Source: an uncultured Acidobacteriia bacterium (GTDB taxonomy: Bacteria; Acidobacteriota; Terriglobia; Bryobacterales; Bryobacteraceae). Taken from it: a stretch of DNA of 64,000 bases. Shown in pieces: positions 34,545 to 44,403 of this stretch (within the stretch, counting starts at the first letter, position 1; every line of letters begins with the position of its first letter). The DNA lies in contig CAIVVT010000001.1 of NCBI GenBank assembly GCA_903909435.1, positions 98,133 through 162,132 of the forward strand. Direction: 5' to 3'. Both the position numbers and the translations under genes were made by a program. The notes below the pieces were generated by a model. It worked only from the letters and a program-made list of their open reading frames with translations, had not been told where the DNA came from and made no database searches.

Positions 34545-36668
34545 CTAACTCGCAGCAAATGCCAGCAGGCGCGCCGCCGACCACTCGGCATTCGGTTCCA
34601 CGGTCACATTTGACGATGTGCAGATGGCCCGAGCCGCTTCCACCGGCAGTGCCGTTCCTTCCCCGTTCACCGGCCCGGCGAGCACGATCCGGCGCGGGCC
34701 AACCGATGCCACTATCTCGGGGAGATCGGTGTGATTCAGAAAGTCCGGCACGAAGTTTGCGAAGGGATGAGCGTAGCGCTCCGAGTCGACGATCTCCTGG
34801 AACGAGATGAGTCCACCGGACAGGTAAAGCGCCTCAATGCCGGGATCCAGGGCGGCGGCAAACAGCGCGGGAACAGTCAACTTTCCCGCCGCGGCGATGC
34901 GGATCGGACACCCGGCCGTGACGGGGAGCTTGCGCAAGGCGGCGGCGATGGCAAGAATGTCGGTGACGCGCTGCCCCACCAGCGGCTTGCCCAAAATGAG
35001 CGATCCCCAGGCGTAGTTCTCCTCGTACTCGTGCCACGCCGCGTAACCCGGAGCTCCGGGGCTGTATTCCGGCCGGAGGGCGCCAATGCCGCGAATGTCG
35101 ATGGCGCACACGACGGGATTATCTGGACCGAGCACCGCATCGGCGTCCGGCTGAAACCACAAGGTCTCCGCTTCGGTGGGGTCAAGGACCAACAAAACGG
35201 GCTTGTTCGCGGGAGCGTTCTCCGCCTTCAGAATCCACCCTGGCAGCCACACACCGGCATCCGACGCCACTTCAAAGGCGTGCGCCAACACCTTCCCGCA
35301 TTGCACGCGCGAGAGGATCTTCGCGGGAGGCGCAATCGGCGGCCCCGCGGCGCCGATCAACGCGCCGAGCGCCACCGGCGTGCGGGTGACTTTTCTCGCC
35401 TTGTTCAGGCTGAAGGCGTTCTCGCTGTTCAGTGACCGCCCGACGTTTCCCGATTCGGTCACCTGCAGCGCCGAGAGGGGCTCCGGCTTCACCGGAGGCT
35501 CTTCGCGGACCACCGTATTGTCGCCCTTCAGCCAACGTGTGAACCAGTTGTAGATCTGCAGGCGGCTGTCATACGCCAAAGAGTGAGGCAGCGGAGTACC
35601 GGCCCATTTCAGATGTTCCGGCTGGTTCAGCACTGCGTAAACCGCCCTCAGCTTCCGGAACTCCTGCCAGGCGTTGGTTACGTACTGCGAGGAGTAGGTC
35701 GCGTAGAAATCGCGATCGCTGGGCCAGATCAGCATGGGTTTCGGCGCGAAGGGATAAAAGAGATCCCAGCGGTCGAAGCCAAGCGGGCCGGAGTATACAA
35801 AGTCCTGCTCGGCATCATCCGTCGATCCGGGAGGCACAAACGGCAGCGCGGCGACGTTCTCGATATTGCCCATGCAGGGCGCGGCGGCAGCCAGTCGGTC
35901 GTCGGCAGCGGCGAGCAGCATGGTCAGCGTTCCGCCTCCTGAGTGACCGGTTGCTCCGACGCGTTTCGCGTCCACGATCGGCAGCAACGTCAGGTAGTCT
36001 AGGCTGCGGATCGAATCCCAGAGTTGGAACCGCGCAGCCGAATCGCCGTACAGCAGCATCTGCTTGCCGGGAGTCGTGTGCTCGGCGTCCACGTCCGGCA
36101 TACGCGTTCGATTTCCCGAGGGCCGGAGATACGCGACACGCTCGCCCTGGCCCATGGGATCGAAGGCGAGTACGACAAACCCCAGCTGCGCCAGCGCCTG
36201 GCAGCATCGCTGATAGTTGGGAAACGCCCGGCCCTCCTCGTAGTGGCCGCTCTGAAACAGAACGGCGGGAAACGGTTCACGTCCCTGTTTGGGGATGTAC
36301 AGGTTCGCCGTGACGAACAGGCCGGGCCGGCTCTCGTACAGAGTATTCTCGACCCTGTAGCCCGGGCGCTCGAACGAACCGGTGATGCGGGCGTTGAGCG
36401 GCGTGCGCTCCGGCATTCCTCCGATGAGCTTCCAGAGAGTTGCCCGCACCCACTTTTGCCGCGCTTCCACCGCGGCCGGCGAAATCAACTTCGCAATCCC
36501 GGCTTCCCGCTTGCCCACCGCCTGCTTGGCCAGGTGGCGAAGATGGTCGGGCAGGCAGCGGGAGTACTCGCGAAACGGAACTCCGGGGAATGCGGCCTGC
36601 TCCGGGAATGCCGTGCGTGCAGTCAGGCCGGCGGCCGCAACTGCCGAGAAGAGTTCTCTGCGAGTCAT
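34545..36668 (-). CDS. Secreted alpha/beta hydrolase, acetylxylan-esterase-like
   Basis: The 707-residue protein starts with a Tat-like leader (MTRRELFSAVAAAGL). The middle is an alpha/beta hydrolase: VTANLYIPKQGREPFPAVLF, FDPMGQGERVAYL, and the nucleophile elbow GATGHSGGGTLTM with S243. AKPMLIWPSDRDFYATY probably leads to the acidic residue. The second half, about 300 residues, has a further hydrolase-like fold without a clear triad (ILVAH... not resolved). The family is common in Acidobacteriota and Planctomycetota. It lies 3 bases after the receptor gene end on the same strand, suggesting deacetylation of imported glycans. Confidence 0.78.
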   Translation of the reverse strand: MTRRELFSAVAAAGLTARTAFPEQAAFPGVPFREYSRCLPDHLRHLAKQAVGKREAGIAKLISPAAVEARQKWVRATLWKLIGGMPERTPLNARITGSFERPGYRVENTLYESRPGLFVTANLYIPKQGREPFPAVLFQSGHYEEGRAFPNYQRCCQALAQLGFVVLAFDPMGQGERVAYLRPSGNRTRMPDVDAEHTTPGKQMLLYGDSAARFQLWDSIRSLDYLTLLPIVDAKRVGATGHSGGGTLTMLLAAADDRLAAAAPCMGNIENVAALPFVPPGSTDDAEQDFVYSGPLGFDRWDLFYPFAPKPMLIWPSDRDFYATYSSQYVTNAWQEFRKLRAVYAVLNQPEHLKWAGTPLPHSLAYDSRLQIYNWFTRWLKGDNTVVREEPPVKPEPLSALQVTESGNVGRSLNSENAFSLNKARKVTRTPVALGALIGAAGPPIAPPAKILSRVQCGKVLAHAFEVASDAGVWLPGWILKAENAPANKPVLLVLDPTEAETLWFQPDADAVLGPDNPVVCAIDIRGIGALRPEYSPGAPGYAAWHEYEENYAWGSLILGKPLVGQRVTDILAIAAALRKLPVTAGCPIRIAAAGKLTVPALFAAALDPGIEALYLSGGLISFQEIVDSERYAHPFANFVPDFLNHTDLPEIVASVGPRRIVLAGPVNGEGTALPVEAARAICTSSNVTVEPNAEWSAARLLAFAAS

Positions 36669-36671
36669 ATT

Positions 36672-39600
36672 TCAGAATGCCAGTTTGAGCGCCAGTTGCA
36701 GAATGCGCGGAGGAGCTGCGCTGAAGATCTGTCCAAATGTCGGGTCGGCCTGGGTGCGATCGAGGCCGGTGCTGCCGTTGCTCGTGTAGAGCTGGAAGTT
36801 GACGTTGTTGAATACATTGAAACCCTCGGCGCGGAACTGCAGGCCGACCCGCTCACCTAGCTTGGTGTTCTTGATCAGCGACATGTTGGTGTTGAACATG
36901 CGCGGGCCGCGCAGGATGTTCTTTCCGGTGTTCCCGAAAGTTCCGATCGCATTCGGCTGAAACAGCGAAGTGTCGAACCACTGCTGAACCATGTCCCCGT
37001 GTGAACGGCTCGAACTGAGCCGCGCCGACCGGCTGCCGGTTCCAATGAAATCGGCGCGGTCCTGGAACACTCCGCTGAGCGAGTTATCCACTCCGCTGTA
37101 GACCGTGAACGGGAATCCGCCCTGCCAACTCACGATGCTGCTGATCTCCCAGCCGTTGACGGCTTTGTCCGCGAAACCGCTCAGCCGGAGGCGCGGGAGT
37201 TGATAGGTGCCGGAAAACTTGAACACATGCCGCACGTCTTCGTCCGATGGTCCGTAGTCGAAGTGACGGTCGAACGGATTGGTGCTCGAACTGTAACTGC
37301 CGATTGGAGCGAAGTTGTTCAGTTCCTTGGCCAGGGTGTAGTTTGCGAGGAAGGAAAAGCCGGCGGCGAAGCGCTTCTCGACGGTGAGTTGAAGGCCGTT
37401 GTAGGAGGAGTTGATGGAGGAGTCGATCACATTGACGAAGCCGTAGGTGGGGTGCAGGCGCCGCTGCTGTTCATTCGCCGCGGTGGATTTGGGAGTGCCG
37501 TCCGGGTTATTTCCCGGAATGTAGATGGCCGGATTCCCAGCAAGCAGGCCGGACTCCTGGTCGGCTGTTCCGAACAGATGCGTGCCCTTGTTCCCAACAA
37601 AGCCTGCGCGCGCCAGCCAACCCTTGGCAAACTCACGCTCCAGTGTGAGATTCCACAGATAGATCACCGGGAGCTGGAAGTTCCGGTCGAAGATCTGAGT
37701 GAACGCCAGCGGGCCCTGGGGAAATTGGGAGCTTCGGGGCGTCGACTTGTTGATGCCGCCATAGGCCGCCGGAAAAGGGTTCGCGACCCCGGCACTGCCG
37801 TACGGATCCTGGAAGTTCACATCGGTCAGGGAGATAATCGGCGCGAAGGGCGGCACTCCGACAACGTCCTGAAAGGCCACCGTGTTGGGGATCGAGTAGT
37901 AGATGCCCGCTCCTCCGCGGATGCTGGTTTTCCCATCGTTGGTGAGCCGGTAGGCGAAGCCGAGCCGCGGAGCGAAGTTGCCCGGCTTGCTGTTGATGGA
38001 AGCCTGGGGGCAGCCGGCATCATGATTGCTCCCGCCGAACAGAAGGCCAAGCGGTGCGTTGGGGAAGCGCGTTGATTGCTGGCCTGGGGCGAAGCAGGCG
38101 ACGCGTCCCTGGCTGTCCTTGTACGGGAACCACGGATCCCAGCGCAACCCCATGTTGAGGGTCAGCCTCTGGGAAGCCCGCCAGTTGTCCTGGACGAACG
38201 CGCTCCACTTGATGCCCGTGAAATCCAGGTAGAGTCCGCCCGCCTGGATGAACTGCGAAACCTGCCCGAGCATGAAATCGGCCATGTTGCTGCCCGAGAG
38301 GTTATTGCTGAACGAGAACACACCGTTTTGCTCGTAAGTGTTGGCCATCGGCGCGCGAATCCGCAGCGCTTCGCCGCCGAAATGCAACTCGTGCGAGCCC
38401 TTGATGAAGGTGATGGCTTCGCGGTAGGTCTGATCGCCGCGGTTGAACGCGCCGTAGTGGTTCGTCTGAATCGCGAAACCGCCGCCGACACCGACCGACA
38501 GTTCGCAGGGCTTGGTAGTTGCGATGTTGACGCCGGCACCCGGAAGGCAGAACGGAGCGCCCGACAGCGATCCGCCGTTCTGCTGATTCCAGCCGAACCA
38601 GGAGTTGAACAACAAATGCGGGCTAGCGGTGTAGGTGTGCGTCGCAGCAACGTTCTGCACTCGAACCTGGTTACCCGAGCTGTCGGCCTGCAGCAGATTG
38701 GTCTTGGCGATGAAGGGCTGCTGATTGAAATTGGTGAAGAAGTAACGCACGGAAAGCTGATGCTTGCCATGGACGTAGTCGCCCTTCAGCATGAACTGGT
38801 CGTCCTTCCAGGACTGGCTCGGGCCCAGATACGTGATCTCCTGGCCTGGACCGCCAGGGAGGGGGATTGTTTTCAGAAGGAAATGTGCCGCAGGGCTGAG
38901 CCGGCTGGTGGGAATCATGTTGCCGGCAAACGGCGTGTTGTTGTTGAGCGGGTCGGTGAGCTGCGTTGCGGGAAGCTGGTCCGAGAAGTCCCCCGTGCGT
39001 TCGGCGGCCGTCGGAACAAACGAGATGTTGCCCTGAGGCGCGTTCGCGTAGCGCGTGCCCTGATAGGTTCCGAAGTAGAACAGGCGGTCTTTCAGAATCG
39101 GGCCCCCCACCGCGCCACCGAACTGGTTGCGCTTGATCTGGTCGTGCTCGGGCGCGAAGAAGTTACGGGCGTTCAGGTCGCCGTTGCGCAGGAATTCGAA
39201 TACGTCGCCGTGGATCTGGTTGGTGCCCGATCTGCTCACGACGTTGACGACGCCGCCGGCGGCGTTTCCGTACTCGGCGCTCATGTTGGTGCCTTGCACG
39301 CTGAATTCCTGGATCGCGTCCGGGTTTGGAAACGGGAGGTTGGCGTTGATGTACGTGTCGTTGTAGGCGACGCCGTCGAGCTGATAGTTAATGCTCTCCG
39401 CCGATGTGCCGTTGGCCTTCGCGTACTGCTCGCCGGGATATGTTCCGCCTTCGCAGTTAGCACCGCAGTAATGTGAGGAGGCGTCCGTCATGCCCGCCGA
39501 CAGGAACACCAGTTGCTGCACCTGCCGCCCATCGAGGGGCAGATCGGCGATCTGCTTCTCATTGACCACCTGGCTCACAGCCGCCGACTCTGTGGTCACC

Positions 39601-39962
39601 ATCGAAGTATCGCCGGTAACGGCGACGCGCTCGGTAACTGCGCCAACTGTCAGCGTTATTGCTTGTGTGGAAGCCTGACTGACAGCGAGTTGGATCCCCG
39701 ACTGTATGTACGTCGCGAAGCCGGCTTTCTCCACCGTCAGGCGATAGCTGCCGACCGGAAGGCGCGGAAACAGATAGTCGCCGGCCGCGCCCGACGTCAC
39801 TTGTTGCGTGAACCCGGTGTCCACATTCGACACGATCACCTTGGCATCCGGGACCGATGCTCCTGATGCGTCCGTGACATTGCCGCTCAAGCTGGCCGTA
39901 GTGAATTGGGCTGCCAGTGAAAACGCAAGCAGCCCCGAAGCTATGAGTTTGAAACTTGACAT
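36672..39962 (-). CDS. Oar-like TonB-dependent outer-membrane receptor (2)
   Basis: The 1096-residue protein has a signal peptide (MSSFKLIASGLLAFSLAAQF), then a carboxypeptidase-regulatory domain (ASLSGNVTDASGASVPDAKV), then a plug domain (VNEKQIADLPLDGRQVQQLV, VNVVSRSGTNQIHGDVFEF), and a long barrel ending in ALKLAF. The ATG at 39962 has AAGGTGACTGGG upstream; an in-frame GTG at 39971 is less likely. It is followed within 3 bases by the esterase-like gene, so the two are probably co-transcribed. Ligand unknown. Confidence 0.9.
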   Translation of the reverse strand: MSSFKLIASGLLAFSLAAQFTTASLSGNVTDASGASVPDAKVIVSNVDTGFTQQVTSGAAGDYLFPRLPVGSYRLTVEKAGFATYIQSGIQLAVSQASTQAITLTVGAVTERVAVTGDTSMVTTESAAVSQVVNEKQIADLPLDGRQVQQLVFLSAGMTDASSHYCGANCEGGTYPGEQYAKANGTSAESINYQLDGVAYNDTYINANLPFPNPDAIQEFSVQGTNMSAEYGNAAGGVVNVVSRSGTNQIHGDVFEFLRNGDLNARNFFAPEHDQIKRNQFGGAVGGPILKDRLFYFGTYQGTRYANAPQGNISFVPTAAERTGDFSDQLPATQLTDPLNNNTPFAGNMIPTSRLSPAAHFLLKTIPLPGGPGQEITYLGPSQSWKDDQFMLKGDYVHGKHQLSVRYFFTNFNQQPFIAKTNLLQADSSGNQVRVQNVAATHTYTASPHLLFNSWFGWNQQNGGSLSGAPFCLPGAGVNIATTKPCELSVGVGGGFAIQTNHYGAFNRGDQTYREAITFIKGSHELHFGGEALRIRAPMANTYEQNGVFSFSNNLSGSNMADFMLGQVSQFIQAGGLYLDFTGIKWSAFVQDNWRASQRLTLNMGLRWDPWFPYKDSQGRVACFAPGQQSTRFPNAPLGLLFGGSNHDAGCPQASINSKPGNFAPRLGFAYRLTNDGKTSIRGGAGIYYSIPNTVAFQDVVGVPPFAPIISLTDVNFQDPYGSAGVANPFPAAYGGINKSTPRSSQFPQGPLAFTQIFDRNFQLPVIYLWNLTLEREFAKGWLARAGFVGNKGTHLFGTADQESGLLAGNPAIYIPGNNPDGTPKSTAANEQQRRLHPTYGFVNVIDSSINSSYNGLQLTVEKRFAAGFSFLANYTLAKELNNFAPIGSYSSSTNPFDRHFDYGPSDEDVRHVFKFSGTYQLPRLRLSGFADKAVNGWEISSIVSWQGGFPFTVYSGVDNSLSGVFQDRADFIGTGSRSARLSSSRSHGDMVQQWFDTSLFQPNAIGTFGNTGKNILRGPRMFNTNMSLIKNTKLGERVGLQFRAEGFNVFNNVNFQLYTSNGSTGLDRTQADPTFGQIFSAAPPRILQLALKLAF

Positions 39963-40199
39963 CCCAGTCACCTTAGATGGGAGTGTACCGCATGACGGGG
40001 CGAATTCGACCGGTCTGAAAAGTTTCTTCGATGACTCTGACCGACGGGCTCCGACGCTCGTACAGCAGTTAGCGATGGGCCAGAACTACAAAACTCCCCG
40101 TCGGGACCCTCTGCGAAACGCCGCGTCCGGCATAAGCGCCAACACGCTAGCTGCAACCGCTGCGACAGAGCAAGCCGCGTCCGCATCGGAGTACGGCAA

Positions 40200-41039
40200 A
40201 TGGAATCGGAGACAGAACATCGACGAGCAAATCGATTGGCCTTCTCGTCACGTCCTTTCGTGCTCTGCGGGCTGCCGGTCCGGCGCCCGCCCGCTGGTCA
40301 GTTGCTTTACCAACGACGGAACGGCCAATTCGCCCTTCAACTGACCGGACATCCGCAGTTTGGATTGCCTTATGGCCAGGATCGATTGGTTCCCATCTTC
40401 CTGGCGACTTTGGCTGTTCAGCAGAAGAGCCAGATTGTCCGCTTCCGGAGGGCAGCCGAAATGCTGGATACGTTTGGCTTGGCGAAGGGTGGCAAGGAGT
40501 ACCGCAGACTCGTCGCCGCCTTCGATCGGATCTTCGGGGCGACCATCTTCTTTAGGACAGACCCGATGCGCGGCGCTGCTCAAGTCGTCCAACGCTCGCG
40601 CTTCAACTTCCTCCGGGAAGCGCAGATCTGGTGCCATCGCAATCCGGAGGAAGAGTCTTCCTCGATAGAATTTGAGAACGTAATCGTACTGAGTGACGAG
40701 TTCCACCGGGAGATCAGCGAGCATCCGATTCCGACGGACTTGGAGGCCATCAAGGTGTTCGCGTCGGCTCCGGCCGTGCTGGACCTCGCCATGTGGCTCA
40801 CTTATCGGTGGTTCGTCGCGGAGTCTGACGAGCGGATTCCCCTCTTCGGGGACTTCGGCCTAGCCGCACAGCTTGGATGCGTCGAATACTCGCGCCCCAG
40901 AAGATTTCGAGCCATGCTCGACCAATGGCTTCGCACGATTCGAGCCGCGTGGCCGCAGTGCCCCGCGGTCATCTGCATAGATGGACGGTATCTCCGTGCT
41001 GCCCCAGCCTCTGCGGTACTCCCCGAGGTGGCCGCATAG
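40200..41039 (+). CDS. Plasmid-type replication initiator (RepA-like)
   Basis: The 279-residue protein matches the family annotated as plasmid-encoded RepA: RPFVLCGLPVRRPPAGQLLY, FGLPYGQDRLVPIFLATLAV, KSQIVRFRRAAEMLDTFGL, and AFDRIFGATIFFRTD, then a winged-helix-like second half with IPLFGDFGLAAQLG. Such initiators bind repeats at a plasmid origin. The gene lies between a receptor gene and an IS630 element, with no partition genes in view, so it is probably a relic of an integrated plasmid or mobile island. Candidate repeat GCCGCGTCCG occurs twice upstream (40120-40129, 40174-40183), which is too few to call iterons. Confidence 0.78.
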   Translation: MESETEHRRANRLAFSSRPFVLCGLPVRRPPAGQLLYQRRNGQFALQLTGHPQFGLPYGQDRLVPIFLATLAVQQKSQIVRFRRAAEMLDTFGLAKGGKEYRRLVAAFDRIFGATIFFRTDPMRGAAQVVQRSRFNFLREAQIWCHRNPEEESSSIEFENVIVLSDEFHREISEHPIPTDLEAIKVFASAPAVLDLAMWLTYRWFVAESDERIPLFGDFGLAAQLGCVEYSRPRRFRAMLDQWLRTIRAAWPQCPAVICIDGRYLRAAPASAVLPEVAA

Positions 41040-41813
41040 CGAGACAGAATCCCTGACGCGGCAGGCAATGCAGCCACTGCGGGAGGTGCTGGACGTGGGT
41101 CGATCCGCATAGGACGACGTGGCTTCTCAAAGACGCCCCGAGGGTAATCGCGAACAGTACCAAACCACAACGACGCCATGGATTGCCGAACGCGAAGTTG
41201 GGAAATGTCATCGGCGGGCGCAAGCCCTTTTGCCGTTCCCGATCCCAGCTTGGGCGCTCAGCGGCGGCTTTCTCCGAGTGCGTCATCCGGCCAGAGCGCG
41301 GGCTGACGCTTCCTAGATCGCAATCTCCAGGCCGCGCAGCCTCGGTTTCTCCAGCGATCGGTGCCACCAACACAAACGGGCGAAGAATCGTCGACCCATT
41401 GGCGGTAATTTCGGAGCGCACTTCAGGTGCCGACCAGCGCAGATTCCGGAACAGATCCCTTAAAGGCGCACGGCCCCTGGGATTCGCAAGTGACCGCCGC
41501 AACTTTCTCGACACGGTATATGACGGCCGTCACTTTCTCGGCTCTGAACAGTAGCGTCCTTTATTATCCCCCACATGCGTTGGCAAGCTGAGAGAGGTCT
41601 TTAGGAACATTGCCCAAAACGGCGATTATCACCAGTGTGAATCCCGAACTTCCTAGGATCGGACGCAATCGGCCAATGGACTGATTGCAGATAGCCTGCG
41701 CTCGATCTCTGACTCCGATCACAAATGGCCCGTAAGAGGGACTTGGGGACTATGGCGGCCGTGACCAATTCCCCGCCAGCGCGCTGTTCGCTCAGACTTG
41801 GGCGTGCGTAAGC
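41040..41813. other. Gap of about 770 bases, no supported gene
   Basis: Between RepA and the IS630 element no gene is convincing. A 123-codon plus-strand frame at 41183-41554 lacks family features. A perfect 12-base palindrome TGACGGCCGTCA lies at 41521-41532. ACTTTCTCG occurs twice, about 25 bases apart and partly overlapping the palindrome. Lower coding density suggests degraded accessory DNA. Confidence 0.35.
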
Positions 41814-42901
41814 TAGTGTCCTGAGTTAGAAATCCGCGCACAAAGTCTTTCGACCTTCCCGAGAATCAAGTCCGCATCTGCGGTCCACGCGAACGGATTC
41901 GGATTCTTGTTGCGGTGGGCCAAGTAGTCGAGCATGGCCTGCTCCAGGTCCTTCACTGCAGTGTGACTTCCGCGCTTCACGCAGCGTTCGGTGACTTCGG
42001 CGAACAAGCGCTCGACGAGGTTCAGCCAGCTACCGCTGGTTGGCGTTAAATGGACGTGATAGCGCGGTCGGCGTGCCAGCCAGCGGCGGACTTGAACCAC
42101 CTTGTGGGTGCCATAGTTGTCCATCACCAGATGCACTTCCTGATCGGCCGCTACCGCCGTGTCGATCTGCTTTAGGAACTTCAGGAATTCCTGGTGCCGG
42201 TGCCGGCGGTGACAGTCGCTGATGGTCTCGCCCGTGGCCACGTTCAAAGCTGCGAACAGCGATGTCACGCCGTGGCGCTCGTAGTCGTGCGATTGCCGTT
42301 CCGGTACGCCCGGACCCAGCGGCAAAATCGGCTGGGTGCGATTCAGCGCCTGCACCTGGCTCTTCTCATCAATGCACAACACGATCGCCCGGTCCGGCGG
42401 ATTCATGTACAGGCCGACGATGTCGCGCACCTTCTCCACAAACTGCGGATCCTTGGACAGCTTGAAACCTTCCACGCGATGTGGCTGCAAGCCGAAGGCG
42501 TGCCAGATGCGCACGATCGCGCTCTGCGACAGGCCCGTCTTTTCGGCCATCAGACGCGTGCTCCAATGTGTCGACTGCTCAGGCATCGCTTCCAGCGTTT
42601 GCGTGACCACTTGTTCGACTTGCTCGTCGGAGATCTTTCGCGGGGCGCCAGGACGGGGCTCGTCCAATAAGCCCGCAATACGGTTTTCAACGAAGCGCTG
42701 GCGCCACTTACAGACAGTGGCCGCAGTGATGTGCAGCGTCGAGGCCACTTCCGCGTTGTTCATTCCCTGCGCGCAGCCCAGCACGATCCGCGCCCGCAAA
42801 GCCGCCGCCTGCGCCGACTTCGGCCGCCGCACCAGCAGCTTCAGCTTGGCCCACTCTTCCGCACTCAACTCAAGAGTCTGCTTGGGACGACCAGTGCGCA
42901 T
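41813..42901 (-). CDS. IS630-family transposase
   Basis: The 362-residue DDE transposase has N-terminal helix-turn-helix domains ([21 protein letters not shown]) for binding the element ends. The DDE catalytic residues are D178 in [11 protein letters not shown]261 in LVMDNYGTH, and E297 in NLVERLF. Family-typical [11 protein letters not shown] precedes the Glu. The stop codon TAG at 41813-41815 is formed by the end of the element plus the flanking target TA and C, so the last codon depends on the insertion site. The gene uses an ATG at 42901. Confidence 0.93.
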   Translation of the reverse strand: MRTGRPKQTLELSAEEWAKLKLLVRRPKSAQAAALRARIVLGCAQGMNNAEVASTLHITAATVCKWRQRFVENRIAGLLDEPRPGAPRKISDEQVEQVVTQTLEAMPEQSTHWSTRLMAEKTGLSQSAIVRIWHAFGLQPHRVEGFKLSKDPQFVEKVRDIVGLYMNPPDRAIVLCIDEKSQVQALNRTQPILPLGPGVPERQSHDYERHGVTSLFAALNVATGETISDCHRRHRHQEFLKFLKQIDTAVAADQEVHLVMDNYGTHKVVQVRRWLARRPRYHVHLTPTSGSWLNLVERLFAEVTERCVKRGSHTAVKDLEQAMLDYLAHRNKNPNPFAWTADADLILGKVERLCARISNSGH

Positions 42902-42956
42902 ACCCAGGTATGCGGCATCTTTGGCATTTATTCAACGTATTTATAACTCAGAACAC
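41816..42956 (-). mobile_element. Complete IS630-family insertion sequence
   Basis: The 1141-base element carries imperfect 18-base terminal inverted repeats: GTGTCCTGAGTTAGAAAT at 41816-41833 and ATTTATAACTCAGAACAC at 42939-42956, which match at 16 of 18 positions after inversion. Both ends are flanked by TA (41814-41815 and 42957-42958), the target duplication expected for IS630. The transposase reading frame is intact, so the copy may still be active. Confidence 0.9.
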
Positions 42957-43043
42957 TAGTTCGGCGCGTCGCATGATCTCTATTCAGTTGCCACGGGAAG
43001 AGGCCTGAAAGAGTAAGATCAGCCCCCGGTATTTCAAAGATTC

Positions 43044-44120
43044 CTATTTCACCTCGTGGCCCTGCTCCGCTTTAACGATCTTTTTGAGCTTGTCAGCCAG
43101 ATAATCCCTCACGAGTTCCAAAGGGCAAGGGACTCTCTCTTTGACGGCCAATTCATGCACACCCCGGGCGACTTTAATCATCCGATTGAGCTCGTCAACG
43201 CCCACACCGTGCTTGGTCAATTCGTTTAGCAAGGAATCGATTTCAAGAACCCGTTTTTGATCGTGCGCATTGTTGACTTCGAACGCCATGTTCCGCCGTG
43301 AGGTCCGGTCTAGGGGGGAGGGTGCGGCTTTCCGTGCCACCGGAGGTGAGGTGGCTTCCGGAGCCTTCAATGCAGGTTCAACATTGGGTTTGGCAGCTCT
43401 GCGCAATTGCGCTCGCGTGCGCAACAAAAAAGCTGTCACTCCCACGAGCATAATCAGGCTTGCCAACAGTGCCGCCTTCAGCGGCCAGGTGGAGTCGCCG
43501 GGAACCGGAGTTTCCTGCGTCGACGTGCGAACCGGCGTTGTGTCGGCCGCGCGACCACGGCCCGCATGCGATTCCAAATGGCTCACGACTGTCGCGAGGG
43601 CGCCAGCCCGACGGAGGCTGAGGACCTTCGGCAACCTCGCCGCGAATTCGCGCAAATCCTGCTCCTCGGGCGCCTCCGACGAGTTAACGGGAAATCTGAG
43701 CCCGAGTCGCTGCCGTTCCAAAAACTCACCTCCGGGGACTGTTCCGAACACACGAGTTGACTTCCCAGTCGTGAATCTCATTGCCCGCCTACCTGACTGT
43801 GCCGGTTGCGCCGGGGTGTACATCGAAACGCACACCCAGCGGGCGCCGTAGACGAATTCCGTTACTACATCCTGGAAGGAAACGAGCAGACCGCCTTCTT
43901 CATTCAGAGTTGGACATTTGTCGAGGCTTTCGTCCCGCCGCACAATCACGGGAAATCCGAAGTCCTGGAAATCCTGCTCCGCCAATCGAGTTGCGAATGT
44001 CTCTGGCGTTTCAAGACGCTGCTCGTGCCCCGGTTCACCCAACAATATAACGGCAGGCAGAGCAAGGAGGAGAACTCCGAGACTTGCGGTCCCGTGTAGC
44101 ACGCGCTTCCACATGTTCAT
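43044..44120 (-). CDS. Unknown bitopic membrane protein
   Basis: I do not recognise this 358-residue protein. The N-terminus is hydrophobic (13-28, LGVLLLALPAVILLG), so it is a signal peptide or first membrane segment. A second transmembrane helix lies at about 213-233 (LKAALLASLIMLVGVTAFLL). The part between (about 30-210) would be outside the cytoplasm, and the basic, proline-rich C-terminal 120 residues would be inside, ending in a helical stretch (IDSLLNELTKHGVGVDELNR). The frame extends upstream to 44471, but ATG 44120 or 44114 begins the hydrophobic leader. Neighbours are accessory genes. Confidence 0.6.
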   Translation of the reverse strand: MNMWKRVLHGTASLGVLLLALPAVILLGEPGHEQRLETPETFATRLAEQDFQDFGFPVIVRRDESLDKCPTLNEEGGLLVSFQDVVTEFVYGARWVCVSMYTPAQPAQSGRRAMRFTTGKSTRVFGTVPGGEFLERQRLGLRFPVNSSEAPEEQDLREFAARLPKVLSLRRAGALATVVSHLESHAGRGRAADTTPVRTSTQETPVPGDSTWPLKAALLASLIMLVGVTAFLLRTRAQLRRAAKPNVEPALKAPEATSPPVARKAAPSPLDRTSRRNMAFEVNNAHDQKRVLEIDSLLNELTKHGVGVDELNRMIKVARGVHELAVKERVPCPLELVRDYLADKLKKIVKAEQGHEVK

Positions 44121-44403
44121 ATTTAATCCGGAGTCAAGTTTCACAACCAATCTAGGACGGCAAGATCGGGAACCCGGTTCTAGCAAACACAACGACATGT
44201 GAGGTTTGTGGGTTGACCAACAACCCTGATTGGCGCTTACTGTCGCGCGCTTGAATCGTGCGCGCTGGTCATACGTCCGGCCAGCGAGCCGGACAGCTAG
44301 CCCCTCCCATCTAGGCACACTTCTCGCACGCTTCGGACCCGAGTCGCTGCAACCGTCAACGCCCGAGCCGGGATGTTCGGCGGCCCAAGTCCTGGCATCT
44401 CCA

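Noticed and set aside
38076..39476. 466-codon open frame antisense to receptor 2
   Set aside because: Shadow of the receptor, and no recognisable domain.
40100..40190. Two GCCGCGTCCG repeats as iterons of a RepA origin
   Set aside because: Only two copies, 54 bases apart, in high-GC DNA. Chance is likely.
28300..43000. tRNA-Val to IS630 as a defined genomic island
   Set aside because: No integrase and no duplicated tRNA end were seen, and the enclosed receptor and esterase genes look native.
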